This document shows, one piece after another, positions 14,333 to 21,767 of a DNA stretch of 22,457 bases. The notes beneath the pieces were generated by a model. It worked only from the letters and a program-made list of their open reading frames with translations. It did no database searches and was not told the origin of the DNA. How positions within the stretch are numbered: the stretch's first letter is position 1; each line of letters begins with the position of its first letter. The DNA comes from an uncultured Synergistales bacterium (GTDB lineage: Bacteria > Synergistota > Synergistia > Synergistales > Aminobacteriaceae). Made by a program: the position numbers and the translations under genes. The stretch covers positions 1-22,457 of the forward strand of contig CAJOED010000004.1 in the NCBI GenBank assembly GCA_905233335.1. The letters run 5' to 3'.

Positions 14333-15160
14333 TTACTTGTCGTAACGCCTGCGGATTATCAGCTTGTCGGAAGGCTTGCGCTTGCGTGTCCTGTAGCCCT
14401 TTGCAGGAGTTCCCCAAGGTGATACGGGGTGCTTGTTGGACTTTGATTTTCCTTCACCGCCGCCCATCGGGTGATCCACCGGGTTCATGACCATTCCGCG
14501 TACTGACGGCCTGCGTCCCTTCCAGCGGGTTTTTCCGGCTTTGCCCCACGAAATGTTGTCGTAGTCCTCATTGCCGACCTGACCGACTGTAGCCATGCAC
14601 TCAAGAAGCACGAGACGCAGTTCACTGCTCGGCATCCTGATGTACGCATACTTGCCTTCTTTTGACATCAACTGCGCGGAAGTACCTGCTGAACGAACGA
14701 GCTTTGCACCGCACCCGGGCTGTAACTCGATGTTGTGAATTACCGTGCCGACCGGAATATCTTTCAGCTTTAAGGCGTTTCCGGGAGTAATATCGCTTTC
14801 AGGCCCCGAATAGATGACATCACCGACATTCAGGCCTTTGGGCATGATGATATAGCGTTTTTCTCCGTCAGCGTAATTTATCAGGCCTATACGGGCGTTG
14901 CGGTTGGGATCGTACTCAATCGTCGCAACTTTTCCCGGAATGCCGAGCTTCTCACGCTTGAAATCTATAATTCGGTACGCTCTTCTGTGTCCGCCTCCGA
15001 TATGACGCATGGTAATCCTGCCCGTATTGTTGCGGCCTCCATGCTTGCGGAGATGTACTACCAGAGAACGTTCCGGCTTGTCTGCCGTAATATCCTCGCG
15101 GCCCTGTATGCTCATATGACGGCGGGCAGCTGTATACGGCTTGAATTGTTTTATTGACAT
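14333..15160 (-). CDS. rplB: 50S ribosomal protein L2
   Basis: L2 is needed for subunit joining and lies near the peptidyl transferase centre. The 275-residue chain has the RNA-binding domain with RNNTGRITMRHIGGGHRRAY (about residues 40-59) and the highly conserved late block GMVMNPVDHPMGGGEGKS containing the key His. The C-terminal tail is basic. The start is ATG, with an AGGAGA site 18 nt after rplW. Confidence 0.97.
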   Translation of the reverse strand: MSIKQFKPYTAARRHMSIQGREDITADKPERSLVVHLRKHGGRNNTGRITMRHIGGGHRRAYRIIDFKREKLGIPGKVATIEYDPNRNARIGLINYADGEKRYIIMPKGLNVGDVIYSGPESDITPGNALKLKDIPVGTVIHNIELQPGCGAKLVRSAGTSAQLMSKEGKYAYIRMPSSELRLVLLECMATVGQVGNEDYDNISWGKAGKTRWKGRRPSVRGMVMNPVDHPMGGGEGKSKSNKHPVSPWGTPAKGYRTRKRKPSDKLIIRRRYDK

Positions 15161-15178
15161 GTTTCCGTTTCTCCTGTT

Positions 15179-15475
15179 TTATATCGAAGCACCCTCAAAG
15201 AACTCAATGTGCTGATCCGGCTTCAGGGACACAATCGCTTTTTTCCATGAGCGCGTATATCCTTTTGCGAGTCCTCGTCGGCGCATTTTGCCCTTCACGT
15301 TGATAGTGTTCACGCCTTCAACTTTCACATTGAAGACTTCTTCTACTGCATTGCGAATCTGTATCTTGTTCGCGTCCTTGTGAACTTCAAACGTGTACTT
15401 GTTCAGTGCCATCATCGAGCTAGTTTTCTCCGTTATTATCGGGCGTATGATTATGTCATGAGCAGCTAAATTCAT
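15179..15475 (-). CDS. rplW: 50S ribosomal protein L23
   Basis: L23 lies at the tunnel exit and is the trigger factor and SRP docking site. The 98-residue chain has DIIIRPIITEKTSSMMALNK, then YTFEVHKDANKIQIRNAVEE and VKVEGVNTINVKGKMRRRG, all typical. The ATG overlaps the rplD stop by 4 nt (ATGA). Confidence 0.97.
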   Translation of the reverse strand: MNLAAHDIIIRPIITEKTSSMMALNKYTFEVHKDANKIQIRNAVEEVFNVKVEGVNTINVKGKMRRRGLAKGYTRSWKKAIVSLKPDQHIEFFEGASI

Positions 15476-16098
15476 TTGGAATATACCTCCTCAATTTTCG
15501 CGACAACTTCAGGAGTTACTATCAAGTTTTTCGCGTTCAGAATGTCATATACATTTATGCTTGCTACGTTGATGCACTTTGCGCCGGGCAAATTCCTGAA
15601 TGAGCGCGTAACGTTCAATGCGTTGTTGTGATAGATTACTAACGTCTTGCCGACACCGAGAGCAGCAAATAAGTTCTTTCCTGCCTTTGTCGACGGCTTC
15701 TCGATCGCGTCAAAACCTTTCACGACAGACATTAACTCCTCGCGTACCTTGTCGGACAAAACGCACTTCAACGCAAGCTGACGGACTTTCTTGTTCACTT
15801 TCTGATGATAGTCCCTAGGATGCGGGCCGTGTGCGACTCCGCCGTGCACCCATATGGGCGAACGTGTGCTTCCCTGACGTGCGCGGCCTGTGTGTTTCTG
15901 CCTCCAAGGCTTTTTGCCTCCGCCGGAAACGTCTCCGCGTGTCTTTGTGCTGTGCGTTCCCTGACGGCAGTTTGCCAGATGTGCAACTACTACCTGATGA
16001 ATTGCGGCCATGTGAACAGGAACATCAAATACTGCTGATGACAATTCCATTTCGCCGGCTCTGTCTCCGTTGAACTCGTATACTTTTACGAATGGCAT
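15472..16098 (-). CDS. rplD: 50S ribosomal protein L4
   Basis: L4 forms part of the tunnel constriction; in E. coli it also represses the S10 operon. The 208-residue chain has the extended loop GGGKKPWRQKHTGRARQGST, then SPIWVHGGVAHGPHPRDY, with the globular part around it. The ATG lies 15 nt after rplC, with AGGGGGA upstream. The S10 section has no room for an E. coli-like leader before rpsJ (14-nt gap to tuf), so L4 control of that kind is unlikely here. Confidence 0.97.
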   Translation of the reverse strand: MPFVKVYEFNGDRAGEMELSSAVFDVPVHMAAIHQVVVAHLANCRQGTHSTKTRGDVSGGGKKPWRQKHTGRARQGSTRSPIWVHGGVAHGPHPRDYHQKVNKKVRQLALKCVLSDKVREELMSVVKGFDAIEKPSTKAGKNLFAALGVGKTLVIYHNNALNVTRSFRNLPGAKCINVASINVYDILNAKNLIVTPEVVAKIEEVYSK

Positions 16099-16113
16099 TT
16101 GCTTTTTCCCCCT

Positions 16114-16740
16114 TTATGCTTTCTTGTAGAGGGCAAGCAGGCTGTTTTTCGCGCCAGGTACTGCACCTTTTACCAGAAGTAAATTATTCTCGACATCAAC
16201 GGCCATTACAGTGAGATTTTTCACGGTAACTTTATCGCTTCCCATATGACCGGGCATTCTCTTACCGGGAAATACTCGTCCGGGATACGATATTGCTCCG
16301 CTTGAACCTCCGTGCCTGTGTTCGACCGACGTTCCATGACTGAACTGCTGACCTCCAAAATGATGACGCTTCATAACTCCAGCGAAACCCTTACCTTTGG
16401 AGATACCCTTGACGTTGATTTTCTCTCCTGCCTCGAATAAGTCAGCTTTCAGCTCCTGCCCAACTTCATAGCCCTTCACATCATCAAGCCTGAATTCCCG
16501 AAGTACTTTCTTAGGTTCGAGCTTCAGTTTCTCGAACATAACCTTTTGCGGTTTGGACAGCTTATGAGCCTTCACAGCCCCGAAGCCGAGAAGAACGGCG
16601 GAATATCCGTTCTGTTCAGGGGTACGCAGAGCAACAACAGAACACGGCCCGGCAAGGACGACCGTAACTGCTACGGCCTGACCTTCCGAGTCATAAATCT
16701 GTGTCATTCCGAGTTTTTTCCCCAGAATCCCTATTGACAT
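16114..16740 (-). CDS. rplC: 50S ribosomal protein L3
   Basis: L3 is an early assembly protein with a loop reaching near the peptidyl transferase centre. The 208-residue chain begins MSIGILGKKLGMTQIYDSEG and has the signature KGKGFAGVMKRHHFGGQQFS, HGTSVEHRHGGSSGAISYPG and GRVFPGKRMPGHMG. The ATG is preceded by AGGAGA, 18 nt after rpsJ. Confidence 0.97.
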   Translation of the reverse strand: MSIGILGKKLGMTQIYDSEGQAVAVTVVLAGPCSVVALRTPEQNGYSAVLLGFGAVKAHKLSKPQKVMFEKLKLEPKKVLREFRLDDVKGYEVGQELKADLFEAGEKINVKGISKGKGFAGVMKRHHFGGQQFSHGTSVEHRHGGSSGAISYPGRVFPGKRMPGHMGSDKVTVKNLTVMAVDVENNLLLVKGAVPGAKNSLLALYKKA

Positions 16741-16758
16741 AATGCTGTTGTCTCCTAA

Positions 16759-17064
16759 CTAAAATTTTATCTGTATGTCCACGCCTGACGCTAAATTCAA
16801 CTGCATCAGCGCATCCATAGTCCTTTGTGTCGGGTCAATAATATCTATCAACCTTTTGTGCGTCCTCATCTCGAACTGTTCGCGTGCGTCCTTGTCCTTG
16901 TGCGGTGATTTCAGGATCGTAATTCTCCCGACTTCTGTCGGAAGCGGTATAGGTCCTGAAACCCTCGCGCCGGTACTTTGGGCTGTCTCCGCGATCTGTG
17001 CCGCTGAAATGTCAAGCACTCTGTGATCGAAAGATTTTAAGCGTATGCGGATTTTGCGTGCCAT
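16759..17064 (-). CDS. rpsJ: 30S ribosomal protein S10
   Basis: S10 is a 30S head protein that also acts with NusB in transcription antitermination. The 101-residue chain has MARKIRIRLKSFDHRVLD, the loop TGARVSGPIPLPTE and the end block RTHKRLIDIIDPTQRTMDAL. The ATG follows tuf by only 14 nt, so str and S10 genes appear to be one transcription unit. The ribosome site is weak (TGGA). Confidence 0.97.
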   Translation of the reverse strand: MARKIRIRLKSFDHRVLDISAAQIAETAQSTGARVSGPIPLPTEVGRITILKSPHKDKDAREQFEMRTHKRLIDIIDPTQRTMDALMQLNLASGVDIQIKF

Positions 17065-17078
17065 GATGTTTTTCCAGC

Positions 17079-18281
17079 TTACTCGATAATCTTGGTTACG
17101 ACTCCCGCACCGACCGTGTGTCCGCCTTCACGAACTGCAAAGCGGAGTCCTTCTTCCATTGCTATCGGCACAATCAGTTCAACCTCAAACGTTGCGTTGT
17201 CGCCGGGCATTACCATCTCTACGCCTTCAGGGAGCTTGATGTTGCCGGTAACGTCCGTTGTCCTGAAGTAGAACTGCGGCTTGTATCCTGCAAAGAACGG
17301 TGTATGACGGCCGCCTTCTTCCTTTTTCAGGACGTAAACTTCACCCTTGAACTTCGTATGAGGAGTAACTGTGCCGGGCTTGGCCAGGACCTGTCCGCGC
17401 TGTACCTCGTCTTTGTCGATGCCGCGAAGAAGTACGCCTACGTTGTCTCCTGCTTCTGCGCTGTCGAGAATCTTGCGGAACATTTCGAGCGATGTTGCTA
17501 CTGTCTTGCGTGTGTCTCTGGTCATTCCGACGATCTCAACTTCCTCGCCCGCTTTGATTACGCCGCGTTCAACTCTTCCAGTAACGACTGTGCCGCGTCC
17601 CGTAATCGTGAATACGTCCTCAATCGGCATAAGATAAGGCTTGTCGATTTCACGCACTGGATCAGGGATATAGTTATCGCACGCGTCCATGAGGTCGAAA
17701 ATGGGTTTGCACACGGGGTCGTCCCTCTTGCCTGTACCCTTTTCGAGAACTTCGAGTGCTGAACCGCGAATAATGGGGATGTCATCTCCGGGGAACTCGT
17801 ACTTGTTGAGGAGTTCGCGGACTTCCATTTCTACGAGGTCTAACAGTTCAGGGTCATCAACCTGGTCTGTCTTGTTCATGAACACAACAAGCGCGGGAAC
17901 GTTGACCTGACGCGCAAGAAGAACGTGCTCACGTGTCTGGGGCATCGGGCCGTCTGCTGCTGAAACTACCAGTATTGCTCCGTCCATCTGTGCTGCACCG
18001 GTAATCATGTTCTTGATGTAGTCTGCGTGGCCGGGGCAGTCGATATGTGCATAGTGGCGTTTCGGTGTCTGGTACTCAACGTGTGCTATGTTGATCGTGA
18101 TACCGCGCTCTCTCTCTTCGGGGGCTTTGTCGATCATGTCGTACGCTGTGAACTCCGCAAAGTTCTCCGTAGCAAGACATTTCGTGATTGCCGCCGTAAG
18201 CGTTGTTTTGCCGTGATCGATGTGCCCGATTGTACCGATATTCAAGTGAGGCTTGGTGCGTTCAAACTTTTCTTTTGCCAT
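17079..18281 (-). CDS. tuf: Elongation factor Tu
   Basis: EF-Tu delivers aminoacyl-tRNA to the ribosomal A site as a GTP complex. The 400-residue chain is full length. The G domain shows G1 GHIDHGKT (19-26), RGITI (59-63), G3 DCPGH with the catalytic His at 85, G4 NKTD (136-139) and the SAL element; domains 2 and 3 follow, ending VGAGVVTKIIE. The ATG has an AAGGAG site, 27 nt after the fusA stop. Its frame is intact, in contrast to neighbouring fusA. Confidence 0.98.
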   Translation of the reverse strand: MAKEKFERTKPHLNIGTIGHIDHGKTTLTAAITKCLATENFAEFTAYDMIDKAPEERERGITINIAHVEYQTPKRHYAHIDCPGHADYIKNMITGAAQMDGAILVVSAADGPMPQTREHVLLARQVNVPALVVFMNKTDQVDDPELLDLVEMEVRELLNKYEFPGDDIPIIRGSALEVLEKGTGKRDDPVCKPIFDLMDACDNYIPDPVREIDKPYLMPIEDVFTITGRGTVVTGRVERGVIKAGEEVEIVGMTRDTRKTVATSLEMFRKILDSAEAGDNVGVLLRGIDKDEVQRGQVLAKPGTVTPHTKFKGEVYVLKKEEGGRHTPFFAGYKPQFYFRTTDVTGNIKLPEGVEMVMPGDNATFEVELIVPIAMEEGLRFAVREGGHTVGAGVVTKIIE

Positions 18282-18308
18282 GATTCAATTAACTCCTTCT
18301 GTGATTTA

Positions 18309-19238
18309 CTAAATTCTTCCCTGCAAAATCTTTTCGCTGACTTCTACAGGTGTCTGTTCATAGTGATCAAACTGCATCGAGTAATTTGCGCGTCCTGAAG
18401 TCTTGCTCCGTAAATCAGTCGCATAACCGAACATTCCCACCAACGGCACAAATGCCCGGATAATTCTTGCGTTCGCACGCATGTCCATTCCGTCAATGCG
18501 TCCGCGCCTCGATGACAGATCACCGATAACATCTCCAACATACTCTTCCGGCGTTACGACTTCCACCGACATAACAGGCTCCATCAATACGGGGTCAGCT
18601 TTCTTCATTGCTTCCTTGAAGCCCATTGATGCCGCTATCTTGAACGCCATTTCTGAACTGTCGACTTCATGATATGAGCCGTCAACAAGTGCAACCTTCA
18701 CGCCGATAACGGGATAGCCGCCGAGCACGCCCGACTGCACAGCTTCTTCAAGTCCTTTTTCGACGGACGCAATAAATTCTTTGGGAATTACGCCGCCGAC
18801 GATCTTATCTTCAAACTCGAACTTGCCGCCCTCAATCGGTTCAATCTCGAAAACAACATGTCCGTACTGTCCTCGTCCGCCCGACTGACGTATATATTTC
18901 CCTTCAGCGCGTGCGGGTCTGCGAATTGCTTCCCTGTATGCCACTTGGGGATTGCCGACTTTCACATCAACGCCGAACTCCCTTTTCAGACGGTCAACGA
19001 TAATTTCAAGATGCAGCTCTCCCATTCCCGAAATTACGGTCTGCCCGCTCTCCTCGTCGTTGTGAACTTTGAACGTGGGATCCTCGTCCGCAAGTGCGTT
19101 AAGTCCCTTCGAGAGTTTCACTTTGTCCTGCTGTGTTGCAGGTTCGACCGCAAGAGAGATTACCGGGTCGGGAAATTCGAGGCTCTCTAACACTATCGGA
19201 TGTGCCTCGTCGCAAAGTGTATCTCCTGTTTTCGTGTG
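18309..19238 (-). CDS. fusA: Elongation factor G, 3' portion after a frameshift
   Basis: This is the rest of EF-G, from late domain II to the C-terminus. Reading in the +1 frame relative to the 5' piece starts with HTKTGDTLCDEAHPIVLES, then the domain III region SGMGELHLEIIVDRLKREF, domain IV with GGRGQYGHVVFEIEPIEGG, and domain V with VMSVEVVTPEEYVGDVIGDL. It ends in TAG. The first in-frame start would be a GTG at 19193, in the middle of a conserved block and without a ribosome site, so it is not a gene of its own. Together with the 5' piece and about six lost residues it would make the usual 690-residue protein. Confidence 0.92.
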   Translation of the reverse strand, partial: HTKTGDTLCDEAHPIVLESLEFPDPVISLAVEPATQQDKVKLSKGLNALADEDPTFKVHNDEESGQTVISGMGELHLEIIVDRLKREFGVDVKVGNPQVAYREAIRRPARAEGKYIRQSGGRGQYGHVVFEIEPIEGGKFEFEDKIVGGVIPKEFIASVEKGLEEAVQSGVLGGYPVIGVKVALVDGSYHEVDSSEMAFKIAASMGFKEAMKKADPVLMEPVMSVEVVTPEEYVGDVIGDLSSRRGRIDGMDMRANARIIRAFVPLVGMFGYATDLRSKTSGRANYSMQFDHYEQTPVEVSEKILQGRI

Positions 19239-20355
19239 CTACTATCATTCCGGCTTCCATGCTGTCGATGTCCTCGCGCTTGTTTGAGTGCATTCTCATA
19301 ATGCGTCCGATTCTCTCGCGCTGTCCTGAAGTCGGATTGTATAATGCGCTTCCCTTCTCAAGTTTCCCGGAGTATACCCTCAAGAAAAACAACTTGCCCA
19401 AAAACGGATCCACTGCTACTTTGAACGCCAGTGCCGTAAATGGCTCATCCGTCCTGCTGTGCCGCTCAATGATTACGTTCTCGTCTTCCGGCGATAATCC
19501 TTTGACCGGCGGTAAATCTATCGGGCTTGGCAGATACTCAACAACCGCATCAAGCAGCGGCTCTATGCACTTGTTCTTGAACGCCGAACCGCATAACACC
19601 GGGACAGCCTTCAGGTTGATTACGGCCTCGCGCAATGTCTTCCGTATGAGTTCGGAACTCACATTCTGCCCCTCAAGGTACAGCGTCATAATGTCGTCGC
19701 TGAAGTCAGAGAGTGCTTCTATGATGTTGTCCCGTCCCTGTTTCGCCGGCATTGCAAGCTCCGGGGGGATTGCTCCTTCCGCAGGAGGCTGGCCAAGTAC
19801 ACCCGAAAAATACAACGCTTTCTGCTCGATTAAATCAACTACTCCGGCAAAGTCATCTTCTGCACCTATCGGAAGCTGTAACGGTACCGCATTAGCACCA
19901 AGCCTCTCGCGCATGGCCTTCACGACCGCAGCGAAATCCGCGCCGATTCTGTCCATTTTGTTCACGAACGCTATACGTGGAACGTGGTATTTGTCCGCCT
20001 GCCGCCATACTGTTTCGGATTGAGGCTCAACCCCTCCTACCGCACAAAATACAGCTACAGCACCGTCAAGTACCCTCATAGACCGCTCTACTTCAACGGT
20101 AAAATCCACGTGGCCTGGCGTATCAATCAAGTTGATAGTATGATCCTTCCATGCGCATGTAGTGGCCGCTGAGGTAATCGTTATGCCTCTTTCGCGCTCC
20201 TGCTCCATCCAGTCCATTGTGGCTGTGCCTTCATGAACTTCGCCGACTTTGTAATTACTTCCTGTGTAATACAGTATGCGCTCGCTGGTCGTGGTTTTTC
20301 CCGCGTCAATATGAGCTGCTATACCGATATTACGAACTCTAGAAATATCCTGCAA
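19099..20355 (-). CDS. fusA: Elongation factor G, 5' portion, disrupted
   Basis: EF-G is the GTPase that moves tRNAs and mRNA after peptide bond formation and, with RRF, recycles ribosomes. This part has G1 AHIDAGKT (14-21), RGITI (57-61), G3 DTPGH (78-82), G4 NKMD (132-135) and the beginning of domain II. Family similarity stops after EAGMIV (about residue 372), where about 17 nt are missing; the frame then runs through some 46 unrelated residues to a stop at 19099. The start is TTG with AGGTG about 7 nt upstream; no ATG precedes the conserved RNIGI block. It lies 27 nt after rpsG. Confidence 0.92.
   Translation of the reverse strand: MQDISRVRNIGIAAHIDAGKTTTSERILYYTGSNYKVGEVHEGTATMDWMEQERERGITITSAATTCAWKDHTINLIDTPGHVDFTVEVERSMRVLDGAVAVFCAVGGVEPQSETVWRQADKYHVPRIAFVNKMDRIGADFAAVVKAMRERLGANAVPLQLPIGAEDDFAGVVDLIEQKALYFSGVLGQPPAEGAIPPELAMPAKQGRDNIIEALSDFSDDIMTLYLEGQNVSSELIRKTLREAVINLKAVPVLCGSAFKNKCIEPLLDAVVEYLPSPIDLPPVKGLSPEDENVIIERHSRTDEPFTALAFKVAVDPFLGKLFFLRVYSGKLEKGSALYNPTSGQRERIGRIMRMHSNKREDIDSMEAGMIVAHENRRYTLRRGTSDSVREPRISRPGNLSCGRTCNTAGQSETLEGT
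19239..19240 (-). other. fusA frameshift junction (net loss of about 17 nt)
   Basis: On the coding strand the sequence runs ATA GTA G then CAC ACG AAA ACA GGA. Six residues expected between the Ile-Val of domain II and the His-Thr-Lys-Thr-Gly stretch (in B. subtilis the block reads AAVGLK) are absent and one base remains, so the frame moves by +1. Upstream of the junction the second frame is closed by TAG. The size follows from comparing with the family as I know it, not from a computed alignment. Confidence 0.85.
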
Positions 20356-20382
20356 AAATTTACACCTGCAAACTAAGATTTT

Positions 20383-20853
20383 TTACCAGCGGTAATGCGC
20401 AAATGCACGGTTTGCTTCTGCCATTCTGTGTGTGTCATCACGGCGTTTTATTGAAGCTCCCTCGTTCTTGTATGCGTCCATCAACTCACGCATAAGCCTT
20501 TCATGCATCGGCATTCCCTTTTTCGCACGGGCAAATGACACTATCCACCGTATTGACAACTGCACGCCGCGTTCAGGAGTAACCTCAACAGGCACCTGAT
20601 ACGTTGCACCGCCGACACGACGAGGACGCACCTCAATATTCGGGGTAACGTTGGCCATTGCCTTCTCGAAAACCTCAAAAGGTTCACAACCTAGCTTCTC
20701 TGCTGCACCCTCAAGAGCACCGTAAAAGATTTTCTCCGCAAGGCTGCGCTTTCCGCCCATCATCAACGCACTTATGAATCTTCCTGCCGCAGGATTATTG
20801 AACCTGATGTCCGGCTGGGGTTCACGTTTCTTGATGTGTCCTTTTCTCGACAT
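20383..20853 (-). CDS. rpsG: 30S ribosomal protein S7
   Basis: S7 organises the 30S head and touches E-site tRNA; in E. coli it represses str operon translation. The 156-residue chain starts MSRKGHIKKREPQPDIRF and has the blocks FEKAMANVTPNIEVRPRRVG, GATYQVPVEV and RWIVSFARAKKG, ending with the usual HRMAEANRAFAHYRW. An AGGAGG lies 11 nt before the ATG. The gap to rpsL is only 18 nt, too short for an E. coli-like S7 binding site. Confidence 0.97.
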   Translation of the reverse strand: MSRKGHIKKREPQPDIRFNNPAAGRFISALMMGGKRSLAEKIFYGALEGAAEKLGCEPFEVFEKAMANVTPNIEVRPRRVGGATYQVPVEVTPERGVQLSIRWIVSFARAKKGMPMHERLMRELMDAYKNEGASIKRRDDTHRMAEANRAFAHYRW

Positions 20854-20871
20854 TCTCCACTAATCCTCCTG

Positions 20872-21249
20872 CTAGTTGGCCTTCGGTCTGCGTGCACCGT
20901 ACTTGGAACGGCTGCGTTTTCTGTTCTCGACTCCTCCGCAGTCAAGTGTACCGCGTATTATGTGATAACGTACACCGGGAAGGTCTTTTACACGTCCGCC
21001 GCGCACAAGAACTACAGAGTGTTCCTGCAAGTTATGTCCGATGCCGGGAATGTATGAAGTTACCTCGATGCCATTCGTGAGCCTGACACGCGCCACTTTA
21101 CGCAACGCCGAGTTGGGCTTTTTGGGTGTTATCGTGTATACCCTCGTGCACACTCCGCGACGAGCCGGGTTACCCTGCAATGCCGGAGAATTACTTTTGC
21201 TTTTCTTTTCTTCACGTCCAAGACGCACTAACTGATTAATTGTTGGCAC
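20872..21249 (-). CDS. rpsL: 30S ribosomal protein S12
   Basis: S12 sits at the decoding centre and controls accuracy. The 125-residue chain begins with GTG (MPTINQLVRLGREEK) and carries TPKKPNSALRKVARVRLTNG and GGRVKDLPGVRYH. Lys43 and the Lys of RVKDLPG (Lys88 in E. coli) are wild type, the streptomycin-sensitive state. The Met is fixed by the family start, because a stop lies 14 nt upstream in frame. No good ribosome site lies at the usual distance; see the leader hairpin. First gene after the promoter at 21340-21369. Confidence 0.97.
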   Translation of the reverse strand: MPTINQLVRLGREEKKSKSNSPALQGNPARRGVCTRVYTITPKKPNSALRKVARVRLTNGIEVTSYIPGIGHNLQEHSVVLVRGGRVKDLPGVRYHIIRGTLDCGGVENRKRSRSKYGARRPKAN

Positions 21250-21254
21250 AAGTC

Positions 21255-21300
21255 TCTGCTGTCAACCTGCTTTCTATTCACCTGCTTTATTGGCAGCAGA
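21255..21300 (-). promoter_or_regulatory. rpsL leader hairpin between a strong ribosome site and the GTG start
   Basis: In the leader a perfect 7-base inverted repeat, TCTGCTG (21300-21294) and CAGCAGA (21261-21255), encloses 32 nt; three more pairs (CAA with TTG) continue inside after one mismatch. Directly upstream is GGAGGG (21309-21304) and five bases downstream is the rpsL GTG. In a line, this ribosome site is 54 nt from the start; with the hairpin folded it is 3 plus 5 nt away. This is inference from pairing, not a computed fold. Confidence 0.6.
21265..21288 (-). repeat. Direct repeat AAAGCAGGT, two copies 15 nt apart
   Basis: The loop of the rpsL leader hairpin has two copies of AAAGCAGGT (21288-21280 and 21273-21265). 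Each contains a weak AGGT ribosome-site-like core; neither is at an ideal distance from the GTG. They may be chance, a protein-binding element or weak ribosome stand-by sites. Confidence 0.5.
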
Positions 21301-21339
21301 TTTCCCTCCTTTCACTATTACCATGTAAACAGCCTGATA

Positions 21340-21369
21340 ATATTAGCAAATATCGCTGCTTCATGTCAA
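21340..21369 (-). promoter_or_regulatory. Sigma-70-type promoter of the str operon
   Basis: A perfect -35 TTGACA (21369-21364) and a -10 TAATAT (21345-21340) are separated by 18 nt; TGC just before the -10 gives an extended -10 motif. Transcription would start near 21333, giving a leader of about 84 nt before rpsL. The -35 overlaps the TGA stop of the cupin gene. It is the best promoter seen in the window and a likely source of the long translation transcript. Confidence 0.75.
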
Positions 21370-21737
21370 ATATTATAGCCCGGCTCATTGTAAATCAGCG
21401 CAACAAATTCTAAATCACCGCACGAATTGTTTTCGAGCTTGTGCCACTGTCCCACGTTGATGACGCAGACCTGCCCGGCGTGAACGTGATACTTTCGGCG
21501 TTCTCCGTTCTCCGTGTCGCCCTCGTAGAAATCTCCCTCGCCCTTCAGTATGTAGTATGGCTCCGTGTCGTGAACGTGCTGATGCCACCCAACACATGAT
21601 CCCGACGGGAGCACAACGCGCGCGTAGAGTCGTCCGTGTCCGTTGAGTTCTTCTTTGGGTACGATGTGATACACGTATGCTTTGCCTTGACCCCCCGCGA
21701 GGCCGTCGACTTCTGTCGGTGTTACTTCTCGAATCAT
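21366..21737 (-). CDS. Small cupin-domain protein
   Basis: A 123-residue single-domain cupin. Motif 1 is visible as WHQHVHDTEPYYILKGEG, with His52, His54 and Glu59; motif 2 as HAGQVCVINVGQWHKLEN, with His99. These four residues are the usual metal ligands. A conserved Tyr/Gly-rich middle and no transmembrane part suggest a soluble metal-binding protein. Many such proteins are isomerases, dioxygenases or sugar-binding; the substrate cannot be told here. The ATG has a strong CAGGAGG site. It lies 30 nt after the toxin gene and may be co-transcribed with it; its stop overlaps the next promoter. Confidence 0.85.
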   Translation of the reverse strand: MIREVTPTEVDGLAGGQGKAYVYHIVPKEELNGHGRLYARVVLPSGSCVGWHQHVHDTEPYYILKGEGDFYEGDTENGERRKYHVHAGQVCVINVGQWHKLENNSCGDLEFVALIYNEPGYNI

Positions 21738-21767
21738 TTTGCTGTTCCTCCTGAAAAAAATTTTTTC

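Noticed and set aside
17065..17078. An S10-operon leader of the L4-regulated type before rpsJ
   Set aside because: Only 14 nt separate tuf and rpsJ, too short for the known leader hairpins.
17118..17762. A 214-residue open frame on the plus strand across tuf
   Set aside because: It lies antisense to the EF-Tu coding frame, which is fully conserved, and has no motif of its own.
19228..19245. Programmed +1 frameshift in fusA
   Set aside because: Recoding would still leave out about six conserved residues of domain II, and no slippery site or stop-linked signal like that of prfB is present.
19133..20023. A 296-residue open frame on the plus strand across fusA
   Set aside because: It is antisense to the conserved G domain of EF-G, shows no recognisable motif and lacks a ribosome site; such long antisense frames are a codon-bias effect.
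21753..21767. AT-rich palindrome (A run followed by T run) between the toxin and cupin genes
   Set aside because: It has no GC stem, so it is not an intrinsic terminator; with the cupin's SD following it looks like spacer.
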